Source of the DNA: Rotaria sordida
Taxonomy: Eukaryota; Rotifera; Eurotatoria; Philodinida; Philodinidae
Length of the DNA stretch: 64,000 nucleotides
Reading direction: 5' to 3'
NCBI GenBank assembly: GCA_905250125.1
Contig: CAJNOL010000605.1
Coordinates: forward strand, 1-64,000
Numbering within the stretch: position 1 is the first letter of the stretch; every line of letters begins with the position of its first letter. The position numbers and the translations under genes were made by a program. Under the pieces are notes generated by a model. It did no database searches. It was not told the DNA's origin and saw nothing but the letters and a program-made list of their open reading frames with translations. Shown in pieces: positions 26,977 to 40,188 of this stretch.

Positions 26977-29144
26977 TTTAACTTGTGAGATAGAAGAAAA
27001 CAAATCTTAATATTCACTGTATAGATGTCTGCATGTGTGAAAGAGTGCAGTAAAGAAAAAACAAAGGTAATGTGCGTATGATAAAAACAAACCATATAGA
27101 GTATGTCACTATTACCTAGTATAATATTTGGTTGATGATTTAGAAGTAAAAAGAACGTACAAATATGATATAAGAATTGTTGTTTAAATTTTCATCAACA
27201 CTATTTGTTTCAAAATTTGAAAAATTGCTCGTTAGATTTTGTTTTATTAATTAATTTTCTTCCAAAAATATTGCTTCTAAATAAAATAAAATCATTCAGC
27301 CTTTTAATTGTTTCCATTTCATGTATTACTGCATACTATATATCATCCAAATATTTCTTTATCACTTTCTAAACATATTTTGCATATTTTTCAAAATCAG
27401 TTATATTCCGTGTTGAAAAGAAAAAGTTTCGCAATACTATTATATTTCATTTAGAAAAAAATCATTTCAAAATATTTACAAGATATAAAGTATAAAATAA
27501 TGAAATAAAAATTGCTAAAAATAAATAAGTAAATATTTATATTGCTTGTTAATATATTGAATAAAGAACAAATCTTATACTTAGATCAATAGTATGGAAT
27601 AATCTAGTCACGATATTTTTATCTATATATAGAGAAAAAAAATTAGTTCATTGTACAAAATTATTCTACACGAGGAAATTTTTATATACTCGATATAAAT
27701 AATTATTAAAGAAATGAATTCATTCTATTATTTGAAATGAAAATAAGACTAAAATAATATTATCTTTTTTTTTATATCAAATAATTGTAATATATAAAAT
27801 CTTATTCATATTCGAGTTTCTTTTGTATTTATTATTTAAAATAAAATAATCCTTTAAGTTATTTAAAAACAACAACAACAACATTCTTGAGTTAACTTTT
27901 GGTTCAATTATCAATCTCTCTCTTTCTTTTCCATTGTTTATCACTAGAAAAATCTAAACTTATCTATCATATAATATTTGCAATTAACAAATATAATGAG
28001 ATAGATGAACACTCAACAAATATTTGTATCATTATTTCTATTGTTCCGGAAAGTCAACTTTCATTTTCGTTGAATAATTATCGAAAGAAACAATTCATTT
28101 TTTTTCTCTTCTTCTTCTCTTCCACTTTCTCTCTCTCTCTCTCTTTTTTTTGTATTATCCATGTCGTTAGAAATTCAAGTTATTATTATCTTACAAAAGA
28201 AAAAGAAGACGAAAGATTCATTGAGAATTATTTCTGCCTCAATCAGTCTATTCTCTTATAGATTGACAGAAAAAAAAAAAGAAAACAGGAACCTCCTTAT
28301 TCCTTCCGTGAACACATTATATATCATTCGAACTATAACTTTCATCGGTATTATTACTCTAAGATTGATATATGTTATTTGTAGATTAAGACACAAAAAT
28401 TTTTTATGTCAAGATATTTTTTGTTAAGATTAATATAAATGTTCTTATATAGCTAAGAGATATTTTATTTTGACCTACGAGTATACATTATATTTAGTAA
28501 AATAGAAAGATATTATGATCCTTTAGGCTATTTAGATCTACATTCGACATCTTATCATGTTATAATATATAGAAGGATCAATCAGGCTATGCTTCTTTGG
28601 AAAATCGTTATGAGAATTTGAGTGTATCTAAAATTGGATTGAATCAATAAAAGAGTGTTGTTGAAATCTTATATGACGACGAATGAATACTAGAGAAATG
28701 AGAAAGATAGGGCAAAAAGACAAAAAGGTCAGATAAGAAAAAAAAAAAAGAATAAATTTATTGACTATAATTGAGAAGATAGTAAGATATAGATATCCCA
28801 GATGCTTTCCTTTCATACGAAAAAAATAAATTTAATAAAGTATTTATTAGAAAATAAAAGCATTTATTCATACCATTAAGTTTCTTCGTTTTTAAAAACC
28901 AGAATATAGTTAAAACATAGAATATTCTCTTGGTTTGTGTAGACAATAAATTTTTTTTTTTTTCTAGAATCTAAAATGTAAGTAAGTATACTAGCATGTA
29001 TTATTATTCTGTATTTCTTTTATTGTGTTGGCGTCAGCTGTGATATATATACATGTTTAAAATGATCTGAATAGGAATGGTAACTAAAGAAGGATAGAAT
29101 ACAAAAGAATGAAATTTAAAACTAAAAAAATAAAAAAAGAGAAA
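26977..29144. other. gene-poor AT-rich interval
   Basis: No supported gene. Open frames at 27899-28261, 28161-28427 and 28628-28946 are made of low-complexity T/C-rich or A-rich sequence and have no recognisable motif or intron pattern. The part next to 26977 is the presumed DGAT1 promoter and 5' UTR. Confidence 0.5.
29123..29137 (-). terminator. Pol III T-run terminator of tRNA-Thr
   Basis: On the minus strand the tRNA is followed within about ten bases by two long T tracts, as expected for RNA polymerase III termination. Confidence 0.7.
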
Positions 29145-29216
29145 TGCCCCCACGCAGGATTGAACTACGGACCTCCAGTTTACAAGACTGGCGCTCTACC
29201 ACTGAGCTATAAGGGC
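29145..29216 (-). tRNA. tRNA-Thr (anticodon TGT)
   Basis: The minus strand folds into a full cloverleaf: acceptor GCCCTTA pairs with TGGGGGC (with G-T pairs), D-stem GCTC/GAGC, anticodon stem CCAGT/ACTGG with loop CTTGTAA, and T-stem CGTAG/CTGCG with loop TTCAATC. The anticodon TGT reads ACA threonine codons. There is no intron and no encoded CCA. Runs of T follow on the transcribed strand (complement of about 29123-29137), a Pol III terminator. Confidence 0.93.
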
Positions 29217-29528
29217 TACGAGGAAATGAATATGTACATTAAAATTCGCTATTGAACAAGAACTTGTTTTTAGATTAAATTTATTCGAATTAGAACATAA
29301 GAAGAGTGAAGATATTTGAATTCTTTTTTTGCTTTCTCATTATCTTCAATTATTTTCTGACTTAATTTGACTAATAACACTCTTAATTTTTCATATTTTG
29401 TTGTTTTAGCTATTGATATATTCTCTCTATCTCTCTCTCTCTCACATTTTCATATTTCATCTACCATACATATATAATTTTTTTTTTCTCCTCTCTCTTA
29501 TATATATATATTCAAAGACAAAATAATC

Positions 29529-30073
29529 ATGATGATACTTTCAAATTTTGTCATTTTTCAATTATCGATCGTTATTCTTCTCATGACAACATTTATAACG
29601 GCAACTAATATACCACCATCAACAGCCATGATAACAGAATTATCACAATCCTCTGATGATGAGGTTAAATATAAATCTTTTTCTTTTTTAAAAATAATTC
29701 TTTTTTTTTGTTTTTATTTTTATTATCTATTAATTTCTAGCAAAATCCAACTGCTATTTTTCCAAATCATCATTTTACTCTTGACGATTTACAATCAGCT
29801 TCAAAATCTTTTCCTTTGACAGATGATGAGAATCTAAGCAATGAAGAAAATGATTATCCTGAATCATTTCATTATAAAAATATTTGGCCACAATTATTTA
29901 ACAGACGTTATGCAAACAAAGTTATTCGTGGTGGTATTTCAAATGTTAATGGTGTTGATGCTCGTGTTTGGGCAATACCATATCGATTTGGTAAACGAGC
30001 TGCTATGCCTTATCGATTTGGTAAACGTGCTGGCATGCATTTTCGACTTGGAAAAAAAAGCATCACATTATAA
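29529..30073 (+). CDS. amidated neuropeptide precursor (YRFamide/FRLamide type), 2 exons
   Basis: Exons 29529-29663 and 29741-30073 join in phase to 155 aa. Residues about 1-27 (MMILSNFVIFQLSIVILLMT and on) form a signal peptide. A long acidic spacer follows. The last 30 residues carry three tandem peptides, each ending in Gly plus a dibasic site: VWAIPYRFGKR, AAMPYRFGKR and AGMHFRLGKK, followed by SITL. After cleavage and C-terminal amidation these would give VWAIPYRFamide, AAMPYRFamide and AGMHFRLamide. The first would need cleavage after a single Arg in VDAR. RFamide-type peptides act through GPCRs in most animals; the receptor and exact family here are unknown. The poly(A) signal AATAAA lies near 30179. 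The M13 peptidase in this window is of a type that can degrade such peptides, but no link is shown. Confidence 0.85.
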
Positions 30074-31261
30074 ATCTTAGAGTGTCATAGATATACTGTA
30101 AAATACTACGAGAAAAAAAAAAATTATTTAGTTTGCTTATTTGAAAATATTCACCATATGAAATGATGGAAATGTATTGAATAAAAACAAAACAATGAAT
30201 TTAAAAAAATATATATTATAATAAAAGTTTTTTTTTTTTTTCTTGGCATTATTTATGTGATAATTATTGCTCTATGGAACAAAAAAGAGAGAATTATTTT
30301 CTTATCACATTCTCATTGAGAACAAAAATGAGAATATATATATATATTAATATTTCAAAAAACAAAATTTTTTTTTTTTTTGTGATTGGATTTTGTATTT
30401 AGATTAAAGATATTTTTTCTTTCCGTAGCATTCAATAAACTCAAATCTTTAATGTTTTTGCTGAAGATATAATCCTAGGTAACAAACGATAGAATGATGA
30501 ATGAAAATATATATTTTAACGATTTAAATAAGACAACATATTCTTAAACACAATATTTTTTATCTAGTGTGAGGGCCAAGAGAAGACGACGTCCTTCCGA
30601 AGATTGAGTTGGCCTATTCTGCGTTTGTGTTTATTCTTCCATTTACTATATGTCTATACTCAAAAAAAAAAAAATAAGTGTTTGCTCTTCCGGAAGAAGA
30701 ATTCTGAATAAAAATACTGTTCTGAAATATGGGTTATTTAATGAAACAGAAGTCTTTAGTTCTCTTGTTAGAATTAGTCAGAAAACATAAATAAAAATCT
30801 CGTCGAAAAATATTACTAGTAAGGTTTAAGAGCCTTTTTTATTTACTGTGAACAAATAAAACAATAAGAAAATTATATGAGCGTAGGCAGTCGACCTAAT
30901 ACTCCAAGATTTATTTGTTTATATAGCTTTAGGCAGTTGTCGAAAAAATGTAATATTTTTTTACTAATTGTAGTAGATATATAAATACTAATGATCTATT
31001 ACCGTTTGAAATTTATGTATCACTCGAAACGAGAGTTGTTAAGTGTTTCCTTATAATCATTACGTTAAAGTAGTTCACATCTTGTTCTCAGTATATATTG
31101 AGTTTCAGTTTCATCATCCTTGTTCTAATTACAATGTTTTTTTTGTTTCTTGATTTCATTAAATTATGCATTTAAAATACAATCTACTTGTAACTTTTCT
31201 TATCAAATAGTACATGCATATCTGAATATTATTATAGTAGTGTTCATGATATTACAATTCT
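30074..31261. other. intergenic, nothing recognised
   Basis: AT-rich sequence with poly-T and poly-A runs. The first ~170 bases are the neuropeptide 3' UTR. No gene seen. Confidence 0.5.
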
Positions 31262-31510
31262 TAGAGAATTGATACAGAAAAAGTTATCCAAATTATTGCT
31301 GATAGAGAATATATGATCATCCCAAGAAAGAAATTTCATTGAAGTGAATTAACAGCTGAAGACAAAAACTTCAATCATGACATTAATAGTGCAAGAGTGA
31401 CTATTGAAAATATTAATTGACATCTCAAAACTTATGTTATTTTCGGGTGATATTTACAGAGGGATTCTGAACTTGAGTAAGCATTCTATTCGTAAGTATA
31501 CAGTATGATA
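31262..31510 (+). pseudogene. PIF/Harbinger-type (DDE_Tnp_4) transposase relic
   Basis: Translation gives ADREYMIIPRKKFH, a stop, then SELTAEDKNFNHDINSARVT followed by IENIN, a stop and HLKTYVIF, with IYRGILNLSKHS in another frame. This resembles the C-terminal part of Harbinger/ISL2EU-like transposases (x-LTxEDKxFN-x-SARVxVEN-x-LK). Stops and frame changes make it non-functional. No terminal repeats could be assigned. Confidence 0.5.
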
Positions 31511-33984
31511 AATTAGCTGTACATCTTGATTTGCTAGGCGATAATAACTAACCACGCCCATGAATTAATCTGCAATGGTGTCTTGCACTCAATTGATTCA
31601 GAATAAAAAAAACTTCCGCTTTTATTTTCTTAGAATTTCAAAAGTACAAACATTCTAAGGCTGAATTAAAATTTTTCTAGATAAAATTCTTTTTTTTTTT
31701 TTCGACATAGAAATACTTTTATTGAACATTAACTTCGTATTTTAGAATCAGTATCGAATGATATGCAATGTATTAGTCATCTATGCTTCCCATCATAATT
31801 TTATTTCTTTTTTTTTTAAATTTCGAATCGTATCATTTTATATAGATCATTATGTTACAAAAGATTATTCTATAATATTGATATTTTTTTTTTCCTTAAA
31901 ACGTAAAAGAAAAAAGAAATAGAAATAGAATTTCCAAAAATTTGCTGAGAACATAATCCGACAAGTGAGAAAAGCTAGTCCCCGTAAGATTCTAATGTCA
32001 ATATCTTCAGGCTTACATATACTTTGCATAATAATAACCTATCTTGATCTATTCAATAGGGTATTATTCTTAAAGAAAAATAACATATGAAAACATTTAT
32101 TATTTTATATATTTATAGAAAGGAAAAGTTATTTCCGCACAGAACGAAAAAGAAATAAAATTTTATTCAAAAAGAAAAATGTACTCGAAGTAAATTAGAC
32201 TTTATGTTCATGTTTTACAAAGATTTCAATATAAATAAGCATAGCCTTCTATTTTTATAACATCACAACTAATCAGTCGACTTATTGTTTAATCATTCTT
32301 CTTCTTTCCAATATATTTTTGTCATGATTTTTTAAGTATGGTAGTAGTTGTTCTTAATGAAAAAAAGATTCTTTTGTATTTTTTGTTCTCTTCAACAAAA
32401 TCATATATTTTATTTAAATATCTTCTTCGTACAAATACATATAAATCGTTTAATTTTTTCTATGAAACTCAGGATCATATTACACTCAATTTGTTTACTC
32501 CGAAGAATTTTTTTTTTACAAGAAATTAGATATGAACAAAAAAAAACGAAGGAAATTGTTAATTATATATGTGAAAGGAATAAAACATTTTTATATTCCC
32601 AAAAGAAAAAAAAGAAAATGTCCTCAGAATTGTCTTCTGTTAATAATCAAAGTCAGACCTGCGCAAAAAGAAAAAGAATATAAATATCCTTCCTTTCAGT
32701 TACAATTAATTCAATTCGACAAAAACCTCCTTCAAACTTCATCTGTTTTTTTTCTTCTTTTGAACACATACGCTCTTCAGTATGTTCTTTTTAATTTTTT
32801 GTTAGTTATATATATTATTGTTATTTGTTAATAATGAAATTTTCGTTTTTTTTTTTATCAGAAATGTGTCATAAAAAGTAATCATAGAATTGTTTTTACT
32901 GTCTACTATAATTATTTTTCAATAGAATAACAACAATTCTATTAAGATGATTTTTCTTAGGATATGTTATAGAACGTGCTAATCCCAATAGCGTTACTTT
33001 ATTATATATATATATATATATATTTAAATATATGAACTAATAGACATGCACATATACGCTTGTGTATTATCTTTTGTACATCCGGTTACACGAGAACATC
33101 TTTGGGGTATCATCGATAATAAACGACAAGCGACGAAAAAAAGAAAACAAAACAAAAAGACTCGTTATAATCCATCCTATTCGCTCATTATTGTAAAAGT
33201 ATCTACTTACTGTAATAGTATAGTATAGTATACATTTGATTACAAAAGAAAAAGTGAAATAAATGTCGTCTAAGTTAAGAATAGTATAGAATAAATACTT
33301 ATATAATCAACTATTGTAACTATAAAATAGTCGATTATCAAAAAAAAACAAAAAGGTAAGAGATAAATTTTTATGATTTACAATAGTAACAAAAATAATT
33401 TGTTTATATAAATTTACATATTGTATTATTTTTAAATGACTAATAAATTAAAGAAAAACATTTATCATCAATTATATGAGAATTTTTTTTTCTCCTATTC
33501 TAAAGATAAACATAATATAACATATATATATATATATATAGACATTTCTTCTTAACTCATTTTTTATTGTCATTTTAAGTCGATTTATATTATTGAACAA
33601 AGAAAAACAATCAAAGGAAACTTTACCGATAAATAAATAAAAAAAAACCTCTTTGTCTCTTTCTATCTCTCGATGCATTTCTTTCTTCCTATGTTCTTCG
33701 TTATTTCTTGTAATATAATAATAAAAAATTACGGCAACATCATCGGTATTCGTCAAGGGAAAAAAAAAAAATCTTCTTTCATTTCTCTTGTTATATTTAA
33801 ATATATGCTGACAAAAGCTATTGATAATATAAATGTGTTCTTCGAACCATATCAAAACAGTAGAATGTCATTCAGAGTTATATTTTATATTAAATACTGT
33901 TAATTGATTTTTTTTTCATGTGTAAAAAAGAGAGAGAGAGAAAGAGAAAATGAAAATATTTCTTTCTTTTTGTTTTAATTTATT
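31511..33984. other. gene-poor AT-rich interval
   Basis: Nothing supported. Overlapping open frames at 32338-32831 and 33472-33903 are Lys/Phe/Ile-rich low-complexity sequence on both strands. (TA)n tracts occur at about 33003-33022 and 33521-33540. Confidence 0.5.
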
Positions 33985-36900
33985 ATGTTAGAATCATCAA
34001 TGAAATTATATCATCAATTATATTTATATGAATATCAAACTTCAATTATACCAACTCGTTCAAAATCATGTTTTCAATTATTTTATTTATTATTTAGTCT
34101 TAATATAATTTTTTTTCTTATTATTTATCATCGTCTTATACTTATAACACCTTCATCTATTAGAACATTAATTTCATATAAAACAATTGAAACAAATGAA
34201 CAATTATCATCTATTTGTTATATACCACGTTTTGATCCATGGGATCAAACAATTGCAAAATCTATACATATCGAACCAAAATATCATTGTCCAACAAATA
34301 AACAAAATTTAATAAATGTTATTAATTATACGCAATTATTTATAAATCAAACAATCAATCGAACAGATTATTTAAATTCAATAACACATTGTGTTTATTT
34401 AAAAATTGATAGAAATCCCGATGAAAAATATTTTCGTGATTGGTCTTATACATTATCTCAACCAATATTAATTATTAATGGAAGTACAAAACCAATTTTA
34501 GATGTTGATTTTGTTCTAACACGTTGTTATAATAATCGAACAGGATTTTTTAATGGAGATAATTTTTGGTAAGTTTATTAATTAAGAAAACAAAAACATT
34601 ATCTCAAATAGTCATAGAATTTTAATCGAAGAAAAAGAAAAAAAAAAGTTATAAATATGAAGATAGAAAAATCTGTCATGTCCTCGAAATTATTTTTTAT
34701 ATATGCAATATGAGAGATCATGTTTTTTTTTTCTCCATTAATAAGAAGATAATATGACCCATTGGCTTATGCATTAAAGATTCATGCATATTTAATTATT
34801 GCGATGAATGACTTTTGTTTTTTTTTTATATTGAATACTTTGACTACATGCACTCTTCTCTGTTCTACAAAACACATATAAATACGTGATTGATTCTCTT
34901 TCACTACTAGCGCAATCGACTTTTCTCTCAAACAAAAAAACAAAAAAAAATCTAACTTTCTAAAAAGTTGGATTCTACGTATTGATCTAAACAAAATATC
35001 TTCTTTTTACTTGATTTAAGGCTTGTGTTTAAAACTAATTTGTATCAAAAGTAATCTTCCGAGTAAAATCCTAACAATAAAAATCAAATTGAGCATAAAA
35101 TATGAGTGACTTAGACATATATCTTTTTAAGTTTTCGAGCAAGTATCTTTTTTAAAGAAGCTATTAGTGCAATTTCTTGAGAAACTTTCATGGTTGAATT
35201 AATTTTTCTTATTATTTAAATAGAAGAAGAGAATTCATCTCAATAGAAGATTAAATATAAAATATTTAAAAAGAAAATATCAAAATCTATTACAGACACG
35301 ACTGTTTGTGATCCTTGAATTGTTCTTTTGGAGTGCATTTTGTAGTTCAAGAGAAATTCGAGTGTCATCTAACTATTATCACAGTAAAATTTACTATTAT
35401 ACATTCGAATTTTTATTTTTATTTTTCCTCATAGCTCTATTAAATGATTTGTAAACTAATAGATTTTATTGTGCAGATAATAAATAGAAATATCTTAAAA
35501 AAAGAAAATATGTAATTAATCTAGAAAAGGAAAAATGAATGTATTACCAAAACAGGATACAATATTATATAAGAGGAATAAAAGTTATTATATTATTTTT
35601 CTATCGAAATATTTTTACTTCTTCAACTGATAATATAGTGACAAGTATACTTATTCTTTCATCAATATATCCTCTGATAAAATTGATATATGATACTTTC
35701 TTTCCAATGACTCAAACTAAGACGTCAAAGTCTAATAGATGAAATTTAATGAATCAAATCTGTTAAATGTAAAGAATCATAACATGCATAAATACTACCC
35801 GACAAGGCACACAGTGTATACAAGATGCTTTGATCATAAAGCGATTTTTATAGCTACACATTCGCTTATAACTATAATCTTTAGTTTCGGTCGGGATAAC
35901 TTTTTATTCCAGTGACCACGACTAAAGGTAGTCACGTTCTAGCAATCGGACGTAGCCAAAGATCATTCAGTATATTTCTATACCAATGGGAAAAGATGCA
36001 TCTGTAATAACAGTGCTTAAATCATTCTAGAAAGTCTCTAGAATTTTTCAAAGCATTCTATAAATCTTAGATTTCTACTATAGATTCTAACTAGTCTGAA
36101 TATCATATTTAATATAGCAAAATGATCTTATCTTAGGTAGTATTATTAATCTAGCAGAGTTAGATAAGTATGAACAAATTGAATTTTGCTGTTTCCTATA
36201 ACATATATCATAGATATTATCATTAGAAGAAAAAAGATGTATCTGACAATCCAAATAAGTTTTTTTTTATTCAGTATAACAATGTTAAATGAATCTAATA
36301 AATTGATAGAATAGTAATTCGAAACGATAAAATTTTAGAGCGTGTATATCCATTTTATTAAATAAATTATTTTAATCTCTCTGACGATATACCATCAATT
36401 TATAATGGATTAGAGTACGTGAGTTTCACACATCGGCCCACACTGAGAAGTGTCTTTCTTTTTTAATTAAGAAAAATTATTGATCCTATATAGAAGATAA
36501 AGATTGTCAAAAGGCATTGAATGTCAATGAAGAAATTATCTTAATTATCGTTCTTTTTTTTCTAAAAACAAAAAAACGTAAAATTCATTTTTTTTATTAT
36601 TTAGTGGTTGTAATTGTTTAAATGATAGTAACATAAATCAAACTGATAAACAATTATTATCTATAATTATAAATAATAGTCTTGTCTATGAATATGTACA
36701 TCCATTAATTCGTTTAAAAAAACCAGCATTTTCTTCTAAAATATGGTTAGAAAAAAATTCTTCTAATAATTTTTCAACAAATAATTCTCCACCATCTGTA
36801 ATTATGATTATACTTGATGCTGTTAGTAATCTTCAAGCACAACGTGCATTACCACGAACATTATCTTATTTAAAATCTCTTGGTTTATATATATTTGAAC

Positions 36901-39274
36901 GTCATGCTATTGTTGGTGATGGTACATTTGATAATATTGTTCCAATGTTATTTGGTCAATCATCAATTGATTTACAAAATCCAAATATAAATGATAGTCG
37001 ATATGAATTTCCAATAACAGAAATTGAAATTGATCCAAAAACAAAAAAATCTATTGAAATTAAAAAAATAATTCATTATCCAGGACCATATGATAATTAT
37101 TCATTTATAATAAAAAATTTTTCAAAATTAAATTATACAACATTTTTTAGTGAAGAATGGCGTGAAAGTGCTTTTTATAATTTAAAAAATGGTTTTTATC
37201 AATCACCAACTGATTTTTATTTACGTCCATATTGGTTATCATTATATGAAACATTATCATATAATAAATTTTCAGGTAATTCAAATCCAAAACCATGTTA
37301 TTTAGATAAATTATTACATTTTTTATCATTAAATTGGCTTAAACAATTTTTAAATGTTTATCATCAAACAATAAATTATCCAACATTTGGTATATTAAAA
37401 ATAAATGAAATGAGTCATGATTATTTAGAAAGACTTTTTTGGATTGATAATGATTTAGAAAAATTTTTTCAAAATTTATATCAAAAACATTTATTAAATA
37501 ATACAATATTTATATTTTGTGGTGATCATGGTCATAGACAACATCGTTTAAGATTAACACGTATTGGAAGTTTTGAAGTTAAATTACCATTTTTTTCAAT
37601 ATTATTACCTCAATTATTTAAAGAAAAATTTCCAAAAGCTATAAAAAATATTGAAAAAAATCAACAGAGTAAGTTTTATCTGATTGAGAAATAAAGTTTT
37701 CATTAGAATTTATTGAATATAAAAATTTTAACAACATACTCTAATACTCATATTACTTTGGATTATAGTACAAAGATTTTGTTTATTACAATTAAACACT
37801 ATATAAATAATTAAGGAAGTCTCCTTCTTCAAAAATCTAACTTCGATAGGGTACATGAGAATATAATTCAAGCTGCGGAATTCGGATTGGTTCTATTTGA
37901 AAGAGAATTCATTATTGCTTCGGATGAGGGAAAGGGTTTTCTTTTTTACTTTGTTGCATTTTATAATTGTGTTTATATCCGTTATACTATCGAATAACAT
38001 GATGAAGATAGAATATGAATCAAAATTTAGGTATCCGTGCGTTCCAAATTTCTTCACCATTTCAAATGCGCTTGAAAGTTTGAGTTCGTGTCAAAATGAA
38101 GACAAAAATTAGCTCTACAATTTAACAGGGACCGATCATTCGATTTCCTCGAATGAAATACAGAAAGCCTAGAGGGTAGAATAGATCCATAATAATTAGT
38201 TTTTTTTATAAACATTAATGGAAAAATCCAACTCTGTTAAGTTGTAGAGCTAATTTCTGCCTTCATTTTGATACCAAGCCGAGTGCTGTCTAACGTTTAA
38301 AATAACGGAGAAATCTGGAATGCACGGAAACGTAAAACCAATATTTTTCAAAAGCAAAACAACGTTTTTCTTCCTATATGAGGGTTCAGAAAAACCTTTG
38401 TAATATCCTTAAATCTCATCATAAAATCCATATGGCTTTTTCTGAGAGGGAGTCTTTAAATAAATGATATTTCAGTGTTTTATATTCAGATTTTCTCTTC
38501 CAGTAGGGCGAACATCTATTTTTCCGAGTGCACCTGTAGAATTTCCACAAACTTTGAGAGAATTAATCCGATCCTTTGTAATGAATCGAGTACCCGTACC
38601 CGACTCGGATGTGAAAAATCTAATAAAAATTCTATGAAATTCTCATAATAGTGCTTACATCATGGTGGGATGTTTATGAAACGTTTGCTAATATATTAAA
38701 AATGGTTGAAGAACCACATATATTCGATCCTCTTCTTGTCAATTGGCATTCAACAACATCAGGTATATCTCTATTTCATCCTATTCCTGAACGAAATTGT
38801 TCATCAGCTGGTATTCCAGGTAACAAAAAAAGAAAAAAAAAAGATTTTTTTAAATTTTTCTTTTCTATTCAAGAAAAATATTGTCCATGTTCACATACAA
38901 AAACACTTGATATAACATTACCACTTATTCGAGAATTAACAATAGTTAGTATTAATTATATAAATAATATTAAATTAAAAAATCATAAACATCTATGTAT
39001 AAAACTTAAACTTAAAAGAATAATTCGTGCTGAAGTTGAAGAATTATATAAAATAAAAAAAATTAATAATTATACTCGTTTATATACAATTCTTTTTGAA
39101 GTATTACCATCAAATGGAATATTTGAAAGTAATCTACTTTATAATAATATAACAAAACATATACAATTACATAGTGAAATTCTTCGAATTAATCTTTATG
39201 GTCAAACATCAACATGTATAAAAGATAAATATGAATTACGTTCTTTTTGTTATTGTTTTTCTTATCATAAATAA
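33985..39274 (+). CDS. DUF229 family membrane-anchored phosphatase/sulfatase-fold protein, 4 exons
   Basis: Exons 33985-34568, 36605-37668, 38652-38819 and 38874-39274; joined frame 2217 nt, 738 aa. A signal anchor lies at about residues 29-50, so most of the protein is lumenal or extracellular. The DUF229 core resembles the alkaline-phosphatase/sulfatase fold: MIILDAVSN (Asp266, Ser269), VGDGTFDNIVPMLFG (298-312), NEMSHDY (462-468) and FCGDHGHR (499-506), the last resembling a metal-site DHG. LTSWWDVYETFANIL follows in exon 3. The C-terminal part is Cys-poor. Intron 3 (38820-38873) is only 54 bases, a multiple of three without a stop, so retention would add 18 residues. Intron 1 (2036 bases) and intron 2 (983 bases, with a foldback repeat) are long. 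The substrate is unknown for the family. Confidence 0.85.
38028..38332. repeat. foldback MITE in a DUF229 gene intron
   Basis: The left arm, about 38028-38130, contains TCAAAATGAAGACAAAAATT and GTGCGTTCCAAATTTCTTC. It is inverted at about 38231-38332, with ~100 bases between. Arms are ~100 bases with several mismatches. No coding capacity. Confidence 0.65.
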
Positions 39275-39709
39275 TTATTATACATCTAATATTTCAATAG
39301 TTAATTTAATACGTATATAAATGGCAACGAAAACAGAAATTTTTATGATTTTTTTTTTTTTTGTTATATAAAATTTGACCGCTGGCGATCATAATTTTGT
39401 TATTTTTGTTTTGTTTTATTGTATGTGAATTTCAAAATAAAAATATTTACAAGTGATGAATTTTTACGATTGATTTAAAGAAATCCTTTTCAAAGTCTCG
39501 ACGAAAAATTATATTTAGGTCCGATCGAATGTACTACATGGAAAAAAAAACTTTGTTCAAAAAATTGATTTCGAAAAAAAAAACAAATTTTTCTGTATTT
39601 ATCAGAAATTATCAAAACCAAGCTTAATAACAAACTATTATGTTCTTCTTTTTTTTTTCGAATTATTCAATGAATTATAATTTTTATTTCAAATTATTTT
39701 ATTTCATCT
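39275..39709. other. convergent 3' region
   Basis: Short AT-rich interval between the ends of the DUF229 gene and the secreted protein gene. AATAAAAA at about 39437 is a candidate poly(A) signal for the former. No gene seen. Confidence 0.6.
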
Positions 39710-40156
39710 TTATTTTTTTCCAACACCACTAATTAAACCAAGTTGCATGAGAAATTCAAGATTTGCAACGACAGATTGATCTAATAAAAAATATTACAAA
39801 CAAAAATAAACAAAAATAATATTAAAATTTACTTACCAACACAATTATTATTCATCATAACATAATTTGGACAACATTTATAATCTTCTGGAGCACAATA
39901 TGTATGTGAATTCGGTACAAGATATGTTACAGTTGTATATTGAGTAGCCATACTATAAAAAATATTAAATAGTATTAATTTATTGTTAAATATGTATATA
40001 TATATATACTAAGTTTCTGTCTTATTAACTGCTGTCCACAGACATAGAGTTGTTGTTTCTAAAGGAGTTGAAGGTGTTGTTCCATTTCTTGTTGGACGGT
40101 TTGATGAATCTGGAATTGGTATTTGTGGACCTTTAATAGAAAAAATTCTTTTTCTT

Positions 40157-40188
<32 letters not shown>

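Noticed and set aside
27899-28427. Two overlapping open frames
   Set aside because: Low-complexity T/C- and A-rich translation, no motif, no intron pattern.
32338-32831. Three overlapping Lys-rich frames
   Set aside because: Each is a shadow of homopolymer runs; no codon-bias signal like that of the real exons.
33472-33903. Frames on both strands
   Set aside because: Mutual shadows around a (TA)n tract; no family features.
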